The notes beneath the pieces are model-generated. The model was not told the DNA's origin. It saw nothing but the letters and a program-made list of their open reading frames with translations, and did not search any database. From Oscillospiraceae bacterium (GTDB lineage: Bacteria > Bacillota > Clostridia > Oscillospirales > CAG-272): 44,589 bases of DNA. The stretch is taken from the NCBI GenBank assembly GCA_015065215.1, contig SVQT01000012.1, positions 1-44,589 on the forward strand, given 5' to 3'. The stretch's first letter is position 1. Each line of letters opens with the position of its first letter. Shown one piece after another: positions 17,291 through 27,047 of this stretch. A program made the position numbers and the translations under genes.

Positions 17291-20188
17291 TTATTGCTTG
17301 ATCTCCTCCATCACGAAGGCTTCCAGAATGTCGCCCACCTTAATGTCGTTAAAGCGATCCAAAGCGATACCGCACTCGTAGCCCTCGGCCACCTCCTTCA
17401 CGTCATCCTTGAAGCGACGCAGAGAACCGATCTTATCCTCAAAGATCACAACGCCATCACGAACCACACGGATCTGCGAGGCGCGCGTGATCTTACCGTC
17501 CTGCACATAGGAACCGGCGATAAAGCCAACATTGGGCACATGAATGGTCTGGCGCACCTCGGCGTGGCCCATGAGAACCTCGGTAAACTTGGGTGCCAGC
17601 ATACCCTTCATAGCGGCGGTGACTTCCTCGATGCATTCATAAATGACGCGGTAGGTGCGGATATCCACACCCTGACGGTCAGCGGAGTCAATAGCGGCCT
17701 TATCAGGGCGCACATTAAAGCCCACGATGATGGCATTGGAGGCGGCAGCCAGCATAACGTCACCCTCGATGATACCGCCGGCAGCGGCGTGAATGACGCG
17801 CACCTTAACCTCTTCATTCGAAATCTTTTCCAGTGACTGCTTCACGGCCTCGGCAGAGCCGACCACGTCAGCCTTGACGATGATGTTCAGCTCCTTGACG
17901 CCGTCAGAAATCTGCGCAAACAAATCGTTGAGGTTGGCACGGGCGTTGGCCTTGAAGCCCTCCTCCTTTGCCTTGTCACGGCGCTGATCGGCCAGAGTTC
18001 TGGCCATACGCTCATCCTCAACGGCGGCAAAGTCGTCACCTGCCTCGGGTACCTCGGCAAGACCGATGATCTCAACAGGAACAGAGGGACCTGCCACCTT
18101 AACGGTACGCCCGGTGTGATCCTTCATGCTACGGACGCGGCCAACAGCTGTGCCAGCAATGATGATGTCGCCGGTATGAAGTGTGCCATTTTGCACCAGC
18201 ACGGTAGCAACAGGGCCGCAGCCTTTATCCAAACGAGATTCGATGACGATACCCTTGGCACGGCGATCGGGGTTGGCTTTCAGCTCTTTCATATCTGCCA
18301 CGAGAATGACATTCTCCAACAGGTCATCAATACCCATACCGGTCAGTGCGGAAACCGGCACACAGATCACATCGCCGCCCCACTCCTCGGGTACCAAACT
18401 GTAGTTGGTCAACGCCTGCTTTACGGCATCGGGATTGGCAGTAGGCTTATCCATTTTGTTGATGGCAACGATAATGTCGATACCGGCAGCCTTGGCATGG
18501 TTGATCGCCTCCACCGTCTGGGGCATGATGCCATCATCCGCAGCAACCACCAGGATAGCAATATCGGTGGATTGCGCGCCGCGGGCGCGCATCGAGGTAA
18601 AGGCCTCGTGACCGGGGGTGTCCAGGAAGGTAATGTCTCTGCCACCGGCCTTGACACGGTAAGCGCCGATGTGCTGTGTGATACCGCCGGCCTCGCCCGC
18701 CGTCACATGGGTATGACGAATGGCATCCAGCAAAGAGGTCTTACCGTGGTCAACGTGACCCATGACACAAACCACAGGCGCGCGCTCGACCAAATTTTCT
18801 TCCGCATCCTCGGTCTCGTCAAAGAGTTTTTCCTCAATACTGACCACCACCTCTTTGGTGGCCTCTACGCCCAGCTCGGTCGCAATCAGGAACGCGGTAT
18901 CAAAATCAATGGTTTGGTTGAGGGTAACCATCATCCCCATCATCATCAATTGCTTCACCACCTGAGCGGGGGCAATTTTCATGCGAGAAGCAAATTCGCT
19001 AACCGTAATCTCCTCGGGCAGCACCACAGAATTCGCTTGCTTGGTGACCGGCGCGGAGGACTTTTTGCTTCCCTTTTTGCCCGCGGTCATGGCGTGGGTG
19101 CCAACCTGCTGCTTTTTAAAGCGTTGATTGCCACCACGGGCATCACGAACCGCGTCAGGCACAAAGGTATCCAAACGCTCATCATATTTGGAAAGGTCCA
19201 CGCTAGAGCCGCGCATATCCACCACACGGGTGCCGCGCGCCTTCTGGCTGTTGTCGGTACCCTTGGGGGTCTGCCCACGCACAATCGCTTGCACCTGAAA
19301 ATGCTCACGGGGCGCGCGTCCGCCCTCATCCTTGTCTTTAAAGCCGCCATTCGCACCGCGGTTACGGTCATTTTGAGTGGGACGGGGCTGCTGATCACGA
19401 CCGCCAAAGCCGGGCTTGCTTGCGCCAAAGCCGGGGTTGGCAAAACGGTCGTTATGAAAACGGTTATCAGCAGATTTCCCCCCCTGCGCAGGGGCATTGG
19501 TGCCGGGACGGGGTGCGAAACGGCTATCCCCGGCAGTTTTCTCTGCTGTGCGCTGGCTGTTGCCGGCAGGCGCCGCGGGACGCTGGTTCATGGTAGCACG
19601 CAGATTTTGCGGAATGTTATAGGTGCGGGGGTTGGGCTTGGCAGGCGGTACCGCTGCCGGAGCAACCTTTTCTACCACAGGGACGGAGGCGGTCTCTGTA
19701 GAAGCAGTCTTTTGAGCAGTTTCCGTCTTCGGTGCGGACTTCACCTCGGGTTCTGCTATCTTTTCTTCTTTGTGTTTGGCGGGCACAGCCTCAGCACTTG
19801 CCTTTTTATTCTCGGCTTTGGGCGCCTTCTTTTCAGGCTCTGCCTTGACCTCAGGCATTTTGGGTGCAGTCTCCTTGACAGGTGCCGTTTCAGCAACTGC
19901 CTTGCCCTCTTCTTTCTTTTCCGCCGCAACCGCTTCAACGGGGGCGACAGCTGCCTGCTCTTTCTTAGCGGGCGCCTTTGTGGGAATATAGGTGTCGCCA
20001 AAGAGATAGTCGTCAATATTCTTGACCTGCTTCCCCCTGGTCAAAACCTCAAAAATGACATTGAATTCTGTGGGAGTCAGAGTTTTTTGCGTGGTCTTGC
20101 ACTCCATGCCACGGGCTGTCATCAGCTCGGTAATATCCTTACTTTTGATGCCGAGATCCTTTGCCAGTTGTGTAATCTTAAACGCCAT
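17291..20188 (-). CDS. infB: Translation initiation factor IF-2
   Basis: GTPase that places initiator tRNA on the 30S subunit. At 965 residues it is longer than Bacillus IF-2, because residues about 65-350 form an Ala/Lys/Pro/Glu- then Gly/Asn/Arg-rich linker. The N-terminal domain starts [19 protein letters not shown]. The G1 motif GHVDHGKT is at 477-484, followed by [20 protein letters not shown] and NKMDKP. Domains III-IV end in [11 protein letters not shown] start 45 bp upstream is in frame, but GGAGGA supports the ATG at 20188. It follows ylxQ by 88 bp. rbfA, usual next gene, is replaced by a NUDIX gene. Confidence 0.97.
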   Translation of the reverse strand: MAFKITQLAKDLGIKSKDITELMTARGMECKTTQKTLTPTEFNVIFEVLTRGKQVKNIDDYLFGDTYIPTKAPAKKEQAAVAPVEAVAAEKKEEGKAVAETAPVKETAPKMPEVKAEPEKKAPKAENKKASAEAVPAKHKEEKIAEPEVKSAPKTETAQKTASTETASVPVVEKVAPAAVPPAKPNPRTYNIPQNLRATMNQRPAAPAGNSQRTAEKTAGDSRFAPRPGTNAPAQGGKSADNRFHNDRFANPGFGASKPGFGGRDQQPRPTQNDRNRGANGGFKDKDEGGRAPREHFQVQAIVRGQTPKGTDNSQKARGTRVVDMRGSSVDLSKYDERLDTFVPDAVRDARGGNQRFKKQQVGTHAMTAGKKGSKKSSAPVTKQANSVVLPEEITVSEFASRMKIAPAQVVKQLMMMGMMVTLNQTIDFDTAFLIATELGVEATKEVVVSIEEKLFDETEDAEENLVERAPVVCVMGHVDHGKTSLLDAIRHTHVTAGEAGGITQHIGAYRVKAGGRDITFLDTPGHEAFTSMRARGAQSTDIAILVVAADDGIMPQTVEAINHAKAAGIDIIVAINKMDKPTANPDAVKQALTNYSLVPEEWGGDVICVPVSALTGMGIDDLLENVILVADMKELKANPDRRAKGIVIESRLDKGCGPVATVLVQNGTLHTGDIIIAGTAVGRVRSMKDHTGRTVKVAGPSVPVEIIGLAEVPEAGDDFAAVEDERMARTLADQRRDKAKEEGFKANARANLNDLFAQISDGVKELNIIVKADVVGSAEAVKQSLEKISNEEVKVRVIHAAAGGIIEGDVMLAAASNAIIVGFNVRPDKAAIDSADRQGVDIRTYRVIYECIEEVTAAMKGMLAPKFTEVLMGHAEVRQTIHVPNVGFIAGSYVQDGKITRASQIRVVRDGVVIFEDKIGSLRRFKDDVKEVAEGYECGIALDRFNDIKVGDILEAFVMEEIKQ

Positions 20189-20276
20189 GTTTCCTCCTGT
20201 TTTGCTTCGGTTGTCCGTACCGAAGGCTTTCAAAGTGTAAGTTTACTTTCTCATTTCGCAACGAATGTGATTTTCT

Positions 20277-20612
20277 TTACTTTAATAAGGTGATCATCGC
20301 CCGGGCTAAATCGGGCTCGCTGACCCCGACCGCCGCCACGGCGCCATCCCGCTTACCGACGGTCAACGCCAGTCTGGCACAATTTGCCGTAATGCGATAT
20401 AGGGGCACTTGATAATATGCGGTGCGGTCAGTGATCCGTTTTTTGGTATTTTCAGAAGCATCTGCCGCAAGCAACACCAAAAGCGGTGTTTTTCCGGCAA
20501 TACCCTTTTGCAGGGCGGCGCAAATGAGGGGAACGCCCACGGTTGCTCTGCCCGCCTTCGCGGCAAGACCCAGCATCCGCAATGCCTTTTCTTCCCGATC
20601 ATTCACCTGCAT
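20277..20612 (-). CDS. ylxQ: L7Ae/L30e-family RNA-binding protein YlxQ
   Basis: Ribosomal-protein-L7Ae-like K-turn binder of 111 residues, whose role in the nusA-infB operon is not well defined. The visible family core is LRMLGLAAKAGRATVGVPLI, then PLLVLLAADASENTKKRI and AVAAVGVSEPDLARAMITLL. The ATG at 20612 has GGAGGA about 8 bases upstream and lies 14 bp inside the end of ylxR, so the two are translationally coupled. Confidence 0.92.
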   Translation of the reverse strand: MQVNDREEKALRMLGLAAKAGRATVGVPLICAALQKGIAGKTPLLVLLAADASENTKKRITDRTAYYQVPLYRITANCARLALTVGKRDGAVAAVGVSEPDLARAMITLLK

Positions 20613-20874
20613 GGAACTGCTCCTCCAAAGCCGTATACACGTCATCCGGGATCTCACATGCCAAATTCCGTGAAAGACTGCGCTTGCGCCGTGCCAGCTT
20701 CAGGCACGCCAGCTTCTTACAAATATATGCGCCCCTACCGGATTTCTTTCCGGTAAAGTCCAGCGAGACCTGCCCTTCCGGGTCCCTCACCACACGCAAC
20801 AGCTCGATCTTGGGGCGGTGTTCGCCACAGCCGAGACATTGGCGTTCGGGGATCTTCTTTTTTTTCTGTTCCAT
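20599..20874 (-). CDS. ylxR: YlxR/RnpM family RNA-binding protein (DUF448)
   Basis: A 91-residue basic protein; in Bacillus the homologue RnpM binds the RNase P RNA. The N-terminal signature is RQCLGCGEHRPKIELLRVVRD, followed by GRGAYICKKLACLKLARRKRSL, both typical of the family. It lies between nusA and ylxQ as in other Firmicutes. The ribosome site is weak (AGGAAAAA), with nusA about 26 bp upstream, so expression is probably tied to nusA translation. Confidence 0.93.
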   Translation of the reverse strand: MEQKKKKIPERQCLGCGEHRPKIELLRVVRDPEGQVSLDFTGKKSGRGAYICKKLACLKLARRKRSLSRNLACEIPDDVYTALEEQFHAGE

Positions 20875-20900
20875 GTTATTTTTCCTACCCGTTTTCAGGG

Positions 20901-21941
20901 TTATTCCGCTTTGATGTCAATCTTGCAACCGGTCAAACGGGCAGCAAGACGGGCGTTCAGGCCCTCGCGGCCAATGGCAAGAGAGAGCTGATCGGGATCA
21001 ACCAGCACACGGCAGGAGCGGTCGCCTGTCATCTCTACCGAAATGACGCGCGCAGGGGAAAGAGCGGCCGCAATGAACTGTTCGGGTTCCTCGCTATAGT
21101 TGATAATATCAATTTTCTCTCCACGAAGCTCGTTCACAATGCCGGCAATACGCATGCCGCGATTACCGATACAAGCGCCAACCGGATCCACATCGGTATC
21201 GCGAGAAAAGACAGCGACCTTGCTACGCACACCCGCCTCACGGGAAACGCCCTTGATCATGACAATACCGTCAGCGATCTCAGGAACCTCCAATTCAAAC
21301 AGTCTGCGCACCAGACCCGCATGGGTACGGGACAAGGTAACCAGGGGGCCCCTTGCCTCCTTGTTCACTTCCATGACAAACACCTTGACACGGTCGCCAA
21401 CCACAAACGATTCGCCGGGAATCTGCTCGTCCTTGAGCAATACGGCACGGCCAGTCTCGGTTTCCAGCACAACGTTACCGTTCACAGGATCGATCTTGCT
21501 AACGGTAGCGGTAATGATCTCATCACGCTGGCTTTCATATTTATCTTGCATCACCTTACGCTCGCCCTCACGGATGCTTTGAATGATCACCGATTTGGCA
21601 GCGGCCGCGGACAAACGGCGGAAGTTTTCCGGCTTGACCTTGATCTCCACCAGCTGCCCCAATTTGAAGCGCTTGTTGTGGGATCTGGCCTCCTCTAAGG
21701 TGATTTCCTGCTCGGGGTCAACCACGGTTTCCACCACCGTCATTTGTTGATATACACGAATATCGTCTTTTTCCAGATTGAACTCGATGCGCACATTTGC
21801 CCCCGCGCCGTACTCTTTGTGGTACGCGGAGACCAGCGCGTTTTCGATCCGCTCGATCATGTACTCTTTCGGAATCCCCTTCTCTTTCTCAAGAAGCTCC
21901 AGAGCGTTTACAAACGATTCCTTACTGCTTTTGGTTGCCAT
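20901..21941 (-). CDS. nusA: Transcription termination/antitermination factor NusA
   Basis: RNA polymerase elongation factor that modulates pausing, termination and antitermination. The 346 residues contain an N-terminal RNAP-binding domain (SKESFVNALELLEKEKGIPKEYM), an S1 domain (EIITATVSKIDPVNGNVVLE), and two KH domains (VDPVGACIGNRGMRIAGIVNEL and LSLAIGREGLNARLAARL). It has no C-terminal acidic repeats, normal for Gram-positives. ATG 21941 is preceded by AAAGGAT, 44 bp after the rimP stop. Confidence 0.97.
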   Translation of the reverse strand: MATKSSKESFVNALELLEKEKGIPKEYMIERIENALVSAYHKEYGAGANVRIEFNLEKDDIRVYQQMTVVETVVDPEQEITLEEARSHNKRFKLGQLVEIKVKPENFRRLSAAAAKSVIIQSIREGERKVMQDKYESQRDEIITATVSKIDPVNGNVVLETETGRAVLLKDEQIPGESFVVGDRVKVFVMEVNKEARGPLVTLSRTHAGLVRRLFELEVPEIADGIVMIKGVSREAGVRSKVAVFSRDTDVDPVGACIGNRGMRIAGIVNELRGEKIDIINYSEEPEQFIAAALSPARVISVEMTGDRSCRVLVDPDQLSLAIGREGLNARLAARLTGCKIDIKAE

Positions 21942-21985
21942 GGCTAAATCCTTTCATACAAACCTTTATGTGTTCTTATTTTTAT

Positions 21986-22453
21986 TCAAAACGTGAAAAC
22001 GGTGCGCATTTTTGCGATTGCACAGCGGGGCAGAGCACGCACCTCGCCACCCAGCTCCAGCAAGAGCTCCTCGTTGCCATTTCTGCCGGCAAGAATACCC
22101 TCTAAGCTCTTTTTCCCCTCAAACGGGGCGAAAAAACGCACCTCTACCAATTCCCCAACGCAAGCGTCAATATGCGCATCGGTACGGAGTTCCCGTTCAA
22201 TACCGGGGGAACTGACCTCTAAATCGTAAGCGGTATCAATGGGGTCGATTTCATCCAGCACAGGATCGATCGCACGGTGCATCCGCTCACAATCCTCAAT
22301 GGTAATGCCGTCTTCGTGATCGATGGTCACGCGCAGGATCCTGCGGGCGCCCTCCTTAACAAATTCCACATCCCAGATGGAAAGTCCCAGCTCGTCAGCC
22401 ACGGGTTGGATCCCCTGCCACACGGTCTCGGCTATATTCTTCGCGCCTGCCAT
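21986..22453 (-). CDS. rimP: Ribosome maturation factor RimP
   Basis: Assists 30S subunit maturation. 155 residues from the ATG at 22453, which has AAAGGAG 7-8 bases upstream; a longer in-frame start at 22528 runs into the repeats and is rejected. Family features are the N-terminal domain (WQGIQPVADELGLSIWDVEFVKEG), EDCERMHRAIDPVLDEID and YDLEVSSPGIERELRT. It is the first gene of the nusA-infB operon and has a long upstream leader with three tandem repeats. Confidence 0.96.
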   Translation of the reverse strand: MAGAKNIAETVWQGIQPVADELGLSIWDVEFVKEGARRILRVTIDHEDGITIEDCERMHRAIDPVLDEIDPIDTAYDLEVSSPGIERELRTDAHIDACVGELVEVRFFAPFEGKKSLEGILAGRNGNEELLLELGGEVRALPRCAIAKMRTVFTF

Positions 22454-22497
22454 CTTTTTCTCCTTTCGGTGTAATGGAAAAGTGTACTTCGCTGCCC

Positions 22498-22869
22498 GGA
22501 ATTGCTGTGAGAGAAACAAGAAAAGCAAAGCGCGTCGAATGCTGACAGGCGATGGCGAACTTGTTGTTCGTCGAGGTTGTCAGTGTGGAGCAATACAGCT
22601 TTTCGCTATTTCTGGTTGCCGGGAATTGCCGCGAAAGAAACAAGAAAAGCAAGGCGCACCGGAAGCTGACAGGCGATGGCGAACTTGGTGTTCGTCGAGG
22701 TTGTCAGTGTGGAGCAATACAGCTTTTCGCTATTTCTGGTTGCCGGGAATTGCCGCGAAAGAAACAAGAAAAGCAAGGCGCACCGGAAGCTGACAGGCGA
22801 TGGCGAACTTGTTGTTCGTCGAGGTTGTCAGCGTGGAGCAACACAGCTTTTCGCCGTTTGTTTCGTGGC
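22498..22869. repeat. Three tandem 124-bp repeats, each with an imperfect hairpin
   Basis: Copies start at GGAATT 22498, 22622 and 22746. Copies 2 and 3 differ at only a few positions until near the end; copy 1 differs mostly in its first 50 bp. Each copy carries a 42-nt imperfect hairpin bounded by CTGACA and TGTCAG (22542-22583, 22666-22707, 22790-22831) with an inner CGAAC-loop-GTTCG stem. The one change seen in that inner hairpin (TTGTT versus TTGGT) is in the loop, which suggests the structure matters. There are no unique spacers, so this is not CRISPR. Confidence 0.93.
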
Positions 22870-22877
22870 AAGAAAGA

Positions 22878-22903
22878 GGAGCAGGCTTTGTTTCGCCTGC
22901 TCC
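22878..22903 (-). promoter_or_regulatory. Terminator-like hairpin near the start of the rimP leader
   Basis: A 9-bp GC-rich stem, GGAGCAGGC (22878-22886) with 22895-22903 and an 8-nt loop, followed on the minus strand by TCTTTCTT. It falls about 20 nt after the predicted transcript start, a position that fits an attenuator. The U-tract is interrupted, so termination would be partial at best. Confidence 0.5.
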
Positions 22904-22926
22904 ACACTTTTCACTATACTGGGCGT

Positions 22927-22955
22927 ATTATACCACAACTTTTGCCCTTTTGCAA
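22927..22955 (-). promoter_or_regulatory. Sigma-A promoter of the rimP-nusA-infB operon
   Basis: On the minus strand: -35 TTGCAA (22955-22950), 17-bp spacer, -10 TATAAT (22932-22927). No better promoter is seen between the repeats and rimP. Confidence 0.8.
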
Positions 22956-23046
22956 TAGGAAAATACATTTTTTTTGAAAAAACTGATTTTTTTTGAATTT
23001 TGCCATTATTTTGCGTGCAAATTTCACAAATCCTTCAATAAATGTG

Positions 23047-23075
23047 TTTACAATCATCAAATTGTATGTTATAAT
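23047..23075 (+). promoter_or_regulatory. Sigma-A promoter of yybS-gdpP-rplI-dnaB
   Basis: -35 TTTACA (23047-23052), 17-bp spacer, -10 TATAAT (23070-23075), about 60 nt before the ribosome site. Confidence 0.87.
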
Positions 23076-23143
23076 ATTAAATTAGTATAATAGACAAAAT
23101 ATCCGCGTATATGTGATAAGATCCCGTGCCAAAGGAGTTTTAC

Positions 23144-24361
23144 ATGGAACAAATAAAAAAACAATTGCCTGCACATAGCGAATGGAAGGCCATGCTACAT
23201 GCGCCTACCGTTGGTCAGGCAGTGCTGGTTGCCGCGCTGTTCTTTCTTTCCTGCCTCATACTGCCTATCACCGATCATGCCGTGGTCGCCCAGCTTTACA
23301 CGGTGCTATGTGCCGTCTTCTGCTATCTATTGCTACGGAGCTTTCGCGGCTTACTCCTCTATGCCCTCCCCGCGTTTGTACTTTATATGCTCAGCGGTAT
23401 CGTCCCCAGCATCCAGTCCCCCATTACGCTGACCGCCGCTTTTCTGACCATTTTGGTCGGTGGCAGTTGCGGCGGATTTTTCTTGACCCACTATCACAGC
23501 CCGCGCAAGTATCCCTTTATACTCCTGCTGCCACCGTCAGCCTACGGCATTGCCACCTGGGTCACCGGCGATCCGTTGCGAGGCCTTCTGACCCTGATCC
23601 CGTTGGCGGTTGCCATTGTGACGGCGATCTGTCTGCTTCGTCTGATCGAGCGCCCAACCGCCACCGCGCTGATCGCGGGAACGCTGGCCGCAACGCTGGC
23701 CATTGCCGGTCTGATCACCCTTGCCGCCATTGGCGCTTTGCATGGCAACCCCGTCGTTGCCATGGGTGATCATCTGCGCTCCGGTATCCTCGATCGGTTT
23801 TGGCAAATACAGGCCATGTATGAGGAGTTGCAGCCGCTTTACGCCGAAATGGGCGTTGATCTTGCCCTACCTGAGATCGACTATCAAGCTGTTGCCGATA
23901 TGCTGGTCAATATTTTTCCCGGCATCTTTCTTGCTCTGTGCGCTGTTACCGGCTTTTTCGTTTGGCGACTGCTTGTACAGCAGCTGGTCGCTTTCCAATC
24001 CACAAATCGCTTACCGTTTCAGCTGGTCGCCTTTACGGTCAGTCGTGTCGGCGCTCTCCTCTTTGTTTTTTGCGGTCTGGTGGCGATCTTCGCAAGCGAG
24101 CTGACCGCGTTTTCCGCCATCTGCTTGAATCTTGCCATCGTAACAGCCCCCGGTCTTGCGCTAATCGGCTTTACCTCTCTGTTTACCCGCGGGCGGTCCT
24201 GCCTCTCACTCTTGCTTGCCATCGGATTGTTATTCCTGGTCTTCCGCAACCCGATCAGCGGTCTGATGGTCGCCGCCTTTCTCGGCGCTTTTCAGATTCT
24301 TTTCATCCGTTTTGTCCCCTCCCCCGATGACCCTGACAATCACGACAAAGGAGAAAATTAA
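23144..24361 (+). CDS. YybS-like (DUF2232) polytopic membrane protein
   Basis: A 405-residue integral membrane protein with roughly eight hydrophobic segments (for example VLVAALFFLSCLILPI, LYTVLCAVFCYLLL, LTAAFLTILVGGSCGGFFL). The ORF can start at 23126, but AAAGGAG precedes the ATG at 23144. Its stop and the next gene's start overlap as TAATG, so it is translationally coupled to gdpP. The position (yybS-gdpP-rplI-dnaB) matches the Bacillus arrangement. The function of this family is not established; a link to cyclic-di-AMP or membrane homeostasis is inference from the neighbour. Confidence 0.85.
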   Translation: MEQIKKQLPAHSEWKAMLHAPTVGQAVLVAALFFLSCLILPITDHAVVAQLYTVLCAVFCYLLLRSFRGLLLYALPAFVLYMLSGIVPSIQSPITLTAAFLTILVGGSCGGFFLTHYHSPRKYPFILLLPPSAYGIATWVTGDPLRGLLTLIPLAVAIVTAICLLRLIERPTATALIAGTLAATLAIAGLITLAAIGALHGNPVVAMGDHLRSGILDRFWQIQAMYEELQPLYAEMGVDLALPEIDYQAVADMLVNIFPGIFLALCAVTGFFVWRLLVQQLVAFQSTNRLPFQLVAFTVSRVGALLFVFCGLVAIFASELTAFSAICLNLAIVTAPGLALIGFTSLFTRGRSCLSLLLAIGLLFLVFRNPISGLMVAAFLGAFQILFIRFVPSPDDPDNHDKGEN

Positions 24362-26547
24362 TGCAAAAACATTCAGACCATCAACACCGCTCAGATGTGG
24401 GTCTGCCTTTGCTTGCCCTGATCATCATCGGCTTGCTGTTTTTTGGCTCCTATCTGGCGGTAGAGCGACTGACCCCGACGGCGTTGCCCTCCCGCGGTAT
24501 TGCTTTGGGATTCTTGAGCGCTTATATTCTCACCGCCGCCCTTGTCTATCTCTTCTTTCGTTTAAAGGACCGCAAAGAACGCAACGAGCAAAGCACCTTT
24601 GACACCTTGAACACCAAAATGCACAATATGTTCAAGTATCACGTGAATTTCCCTTATGCCATCACCGACGAGCAAGGACGCGTACGCGCCACCAACACTG
24701 CCTTGCAGATCTTGATTGGTGCCAAGAACCCTTTTTACCGGGGCACCTTAACCGACCTTTGCAACGGTGTTTCGTTGCAGGATATGCTCAGTGCCGCCAC
24801 CAAGCGCGAAGAACAGCGCAAAACTGTCAGCAAGCTGACCGCGGAAGCGATCAGCAATGCCAAGGCAGACGAAAACGCCGAATTGCCCCCCGAAAACACT
24901 TTGGCGGAATTGCAGGAGGGGACATTGGTCTCGCTCAAAAGCGGCGGCCGCTATATTGCGCGTCTCTATCCTGTCACGCTCAATGAAAAGCTCAATTATC
25001 TGGTGACCTTTACCGACATCACCGAGCTTTCGGATCTGAAAGAAAAAACCGAACGGGATATGCCCGCCATTGCCTATATCGACGTAGACAACTTAGAGGA
25101 GCTGACCCAGTATACGCGCGTGAACTACCGCGACGCTTCCCGAAAAGTAGACGATGTTCTCATTCGCTTTGCGGCAAATATGAACGGTCTCTTGCGAGAA
25201 TATGAGCGCGACCGCTATCTGCTGCTCTTTTCTCAGGAAAAGCTGCGGGAATGTGAGGAGGATAAATTCAGCGAGCTGCTTGACGGCATCCGCGGTATCC
25301 GTCTTGGCGAATATAGCATTCCGGTTACTGTTTCTGTGGGGGTATCGCTCAAGGACAGCAGCATGTCAGAGCGCGCCGTGGATGCGGCCACCGCGCTGGA
25401 TATGGCCTTGCAGAGAGGCGGCGACCAGGTGGCAGTACGCCGCAAAGACGGCATCCGCTACTACGGTGGCCAAACCCGCCCTTTCCAGCGCCGCACCAAA
25501 GTGCAATCCCGTGTGGTTGCCAACTATTTGCTTTCTAAAATTTCAGAGTCGGACAACCTGCTGATCATGGGTCACAAAAACCCTGACTTTGACTCGATCG
25601 GCTCTTGTATCGGTATTGCTCAGATGGGTCTGTTCGCCGGCGTACCCACTAAAATCATTATAGATATGAATAACGCCAACTTTAAGATTGCCACCGAACG
25701 GCTGAGCCATTCCCGCATCTATAGCGATATGTTCATTTCGGGGCACAAGGGCCTGGATCTGATCCGCCCCGGTACCCTGCTGATTATATCGGATGCCAAC
25801 AACTTCGCCATCATCGAAGAGCCGGATGTTGCCGCCAATGTCAAGCAGGTGTCGGGCAAGATTGCCATTATCGATCACCACCGTCAGACCGGCGAATATG
25901 ATTTTGAGCCTGTTATGAATTATATTGACCCCTCCGCGTCTTCGGCCGCAGAGCTGGTAACCGAAATGTTGGAGCAAACCGACACAGGCGCCGATGCGGA
26001 AAACAGCAAGCTTGTCAGCGACGAAATCGCCAGCGTGATCCTTTCCGGCATTGTACTGGATACCGGCAATTTCACCCGCAACACCGGTAGCCGTACCCTT
26101 GACGCTGCCCGCTATCTTTTCGGCAAGGGTGCTAACGCCGAATACGTACACAGCTTTTTCAACGAGGATTACGCGGACTATGTATGCGAACGCAGCTTTT
26201 CGGGTTGCGCACTGCTACAAAACAACACCGTTGGTATGACCTGGAGCCACGGCACCGGCAGAGGCGCAGACGACCGTATTGCCGCCGCCAAAGAGGCGGA
26301 TAAGCTGCTGAACGTCAAAGGCGTTCGCGCTTCTTTTGCCCTGATCGTGGTCGGAGACGCCGTACACATCTCAGGCCGTTCCGACGGTTCGATCAATGTG
26401 CAGCTTATTCTGGAGCGCCTTGGGGGCGGCGGGCGCTTTGACTCGGCAGGTGCCGCACTCTCGGGCGCTTCGCTGGAGGCCGCCAGAAACAGCTTACACG
26501 AAGCTGTAACCGGCTATTTTAAGGAGCTGGAAGAAAAGAACGCATAG
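24361..26547 (+). CDS. gdpP: Cyclic-di-AMP phosphodiesterase GdpP (YybT)
   Basis: Membrane enzyme that hydrolyses c-di-AMP to pApA. Architecture in 728 residues: two N-terminal transmembrane helices (about 17-35 and 42-60), a PAS-like sensor (about 85-190), a degenerate GGDEF domain (about 230-345, without a GGDEF motif), then DHH/DHHA1. The DHH catalytic motifs are [13 protein letters not shown] (403-415), SDANN and IIDHHRQTG (DHH 505-507). The DHHA1 region has [10 protein letters not shown] near 688. Its ATG shares the last base of the upstream stop codon. rplI follows after about 50 bp. Confidence 0.95.
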   Translation: MQKHSDHQHRSDVGLPLLALIIIGLLFFGSYLAVERLTPTALPSRGIALGFLSAYILTAALVYLFFRLKDRKERNEQSTFDTLNTKMHNMFKYHVNFPYAITDEQGRVRATNTALQILIGAKNPFYRGTLTDLCNGVSLQDMLSAATKREEQRKTVSKLTAEAISNAKADENAELPPENTLAELQEGTLVSLKSGGRYIARLYPVTLNEKLNYLVTFTDITELSDLKEKTERDMPAIAYIDVDNLEELTQYTRVNYRDASRKVDDVLIRFAANMNGLLREYERDRYLLLFSQEKLRECEEDKFSELLDGIRGIRLGEYSIPVTVSVGVSLKDSSMSERAVDAATALDMALQRGGDQVAVRRKDGIRYYGGQTRPFQRRTKVQSRVVANYLLSKISESDNLLIMGHKNPDFDSIGSCIGIAQMGLFAGVPTKIIIDMNNANFKIATERLSHSRIYSDMFISGHKGLDLIRPGTLLIISDANNFAIIEEPDVAANVKQVSGKIAIIDHHRQTGEYDFEPVMNYIDPSASSAAELVTEMLEQTDTGADAENSKLVSDEIASVILSGIVLDTGNFTRNTGSRTLDAARYLFGKGANAEYVHSFFNEDYADYVCERSFSGCALLQNNTVGMTWSHGTGRGADDRIAAAKEADKLLNVKGVRASFALIVVGDAVHISGRSDGSINVQLILERLGGGGRFDSAGAALSGASLEAARNSLHEAVTGYFKELEEKNA

Positions 26548-26599
26548 GGCACTGTTTTTGCTAAAACAAAGTTTTCACATAGAAGAAAGGAACCAACGT

Positions 26600-27043
26600 A
26601 TGAAAGTCATTCTTACCGCCGACGTCAAAGGACAAGGCAAAAAAGATCAAATGGTAGAGGTCTCCGACGGTTACGCACGGAACTTCCTTTTTCCCAAAAA
26701 GCTGGCAAAACCGGCTGACAATCAAGCCGTGACCGAGCTCAAGAACAAGCAGGCATCGGCACAGCACAAAATCGACGTTGACCGCGCCAACGCCAAGGAA
26801 ACCGCCGCAAAGCTGGAAACACTGAAAGTGATTTTTCGGGTGGGCGCCAGCACCGACGGCAGACTTTACGGCTCGATCACGGCGAAGGACGTGGCGGAAA
26901 AGCTTGCGGCCGATCACAAAATCACGGTTGACAAACGCAAGATCACCATGGAGCCGATCAAATCCTTTGGCTCCTATGATCTGGATGTCAAGCTCTACAC
27001 TGACGTTTCCGGCAAAATCCACGTAACGGTTACCGAGAAGTAA
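26600..27043 (+). CDS. rplI: 50S ribosomal protein L9
   Basis: Two-domain ribosomal protein of 147 residues. The N-terminal rRNA-binding domain ([36 protein letters not shown]) is nearly canonical, linked by a long helix to a C-terminal domain ([16 protein letters not shown]). An upstream in-frame start at 26558 exists, but GAAAGGA before the ATG at 26600 and the canonical N-terminus decide the start. It lies between gdpP and dnaB, and dnaB starts 4 bp after its stop. Confidence 0.97.
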   Translation: MKVILTADVKGQGKKDQMVEVSDGYARNFLFPKKLAKPADNQAVTELKNKQASAQHKIDVDRANAKETAAKLETLKVIFRVGASTDGRLYGSITAKDVAEKLAADHKITVDKRKITMEPIKSFGSYDLDVKLYTDVSGKIHVTVTEK

Positions 27044-27047
27044 AGCT

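Larger units (their letters stand above)
22454..23143. other. Divergent intergenic region: rimP leader with tandem repeats, two promoters
   Basis: Contains three 124-bp tandem repeats (22498-22869), a GC-rich hairpin (22878-22903), a minus-strand promoter (22927-22955) that would give rimP a leader of about 470 nt, and a plus-strand promoter (23047-23075) for the yybS-gdpP genes. The 22960-23046 part is AT-rich and otherwise featureless. Open frames across the repeats change frame every unit (124 is not a multiple of 3), so I do not regard them as coding. Confidence 0.8.

Noticed and set aside
18116-20293. 725-residue open frame antisense to infB
   Set aside because: It mirrors the low-complexity infB linker; no ribosome site or domain.
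22498-22869. CRISPR array
   Set aside because: Units are 124 bp, directly adjacent and without unique spacers, and there are no cas genes.
22552-22996. Overlapping open frames in the tandem repeats
   Set aside because: The 124-bp period is not a multiple of 3, so the frame shifts in every copy, and no ribosome site fits.
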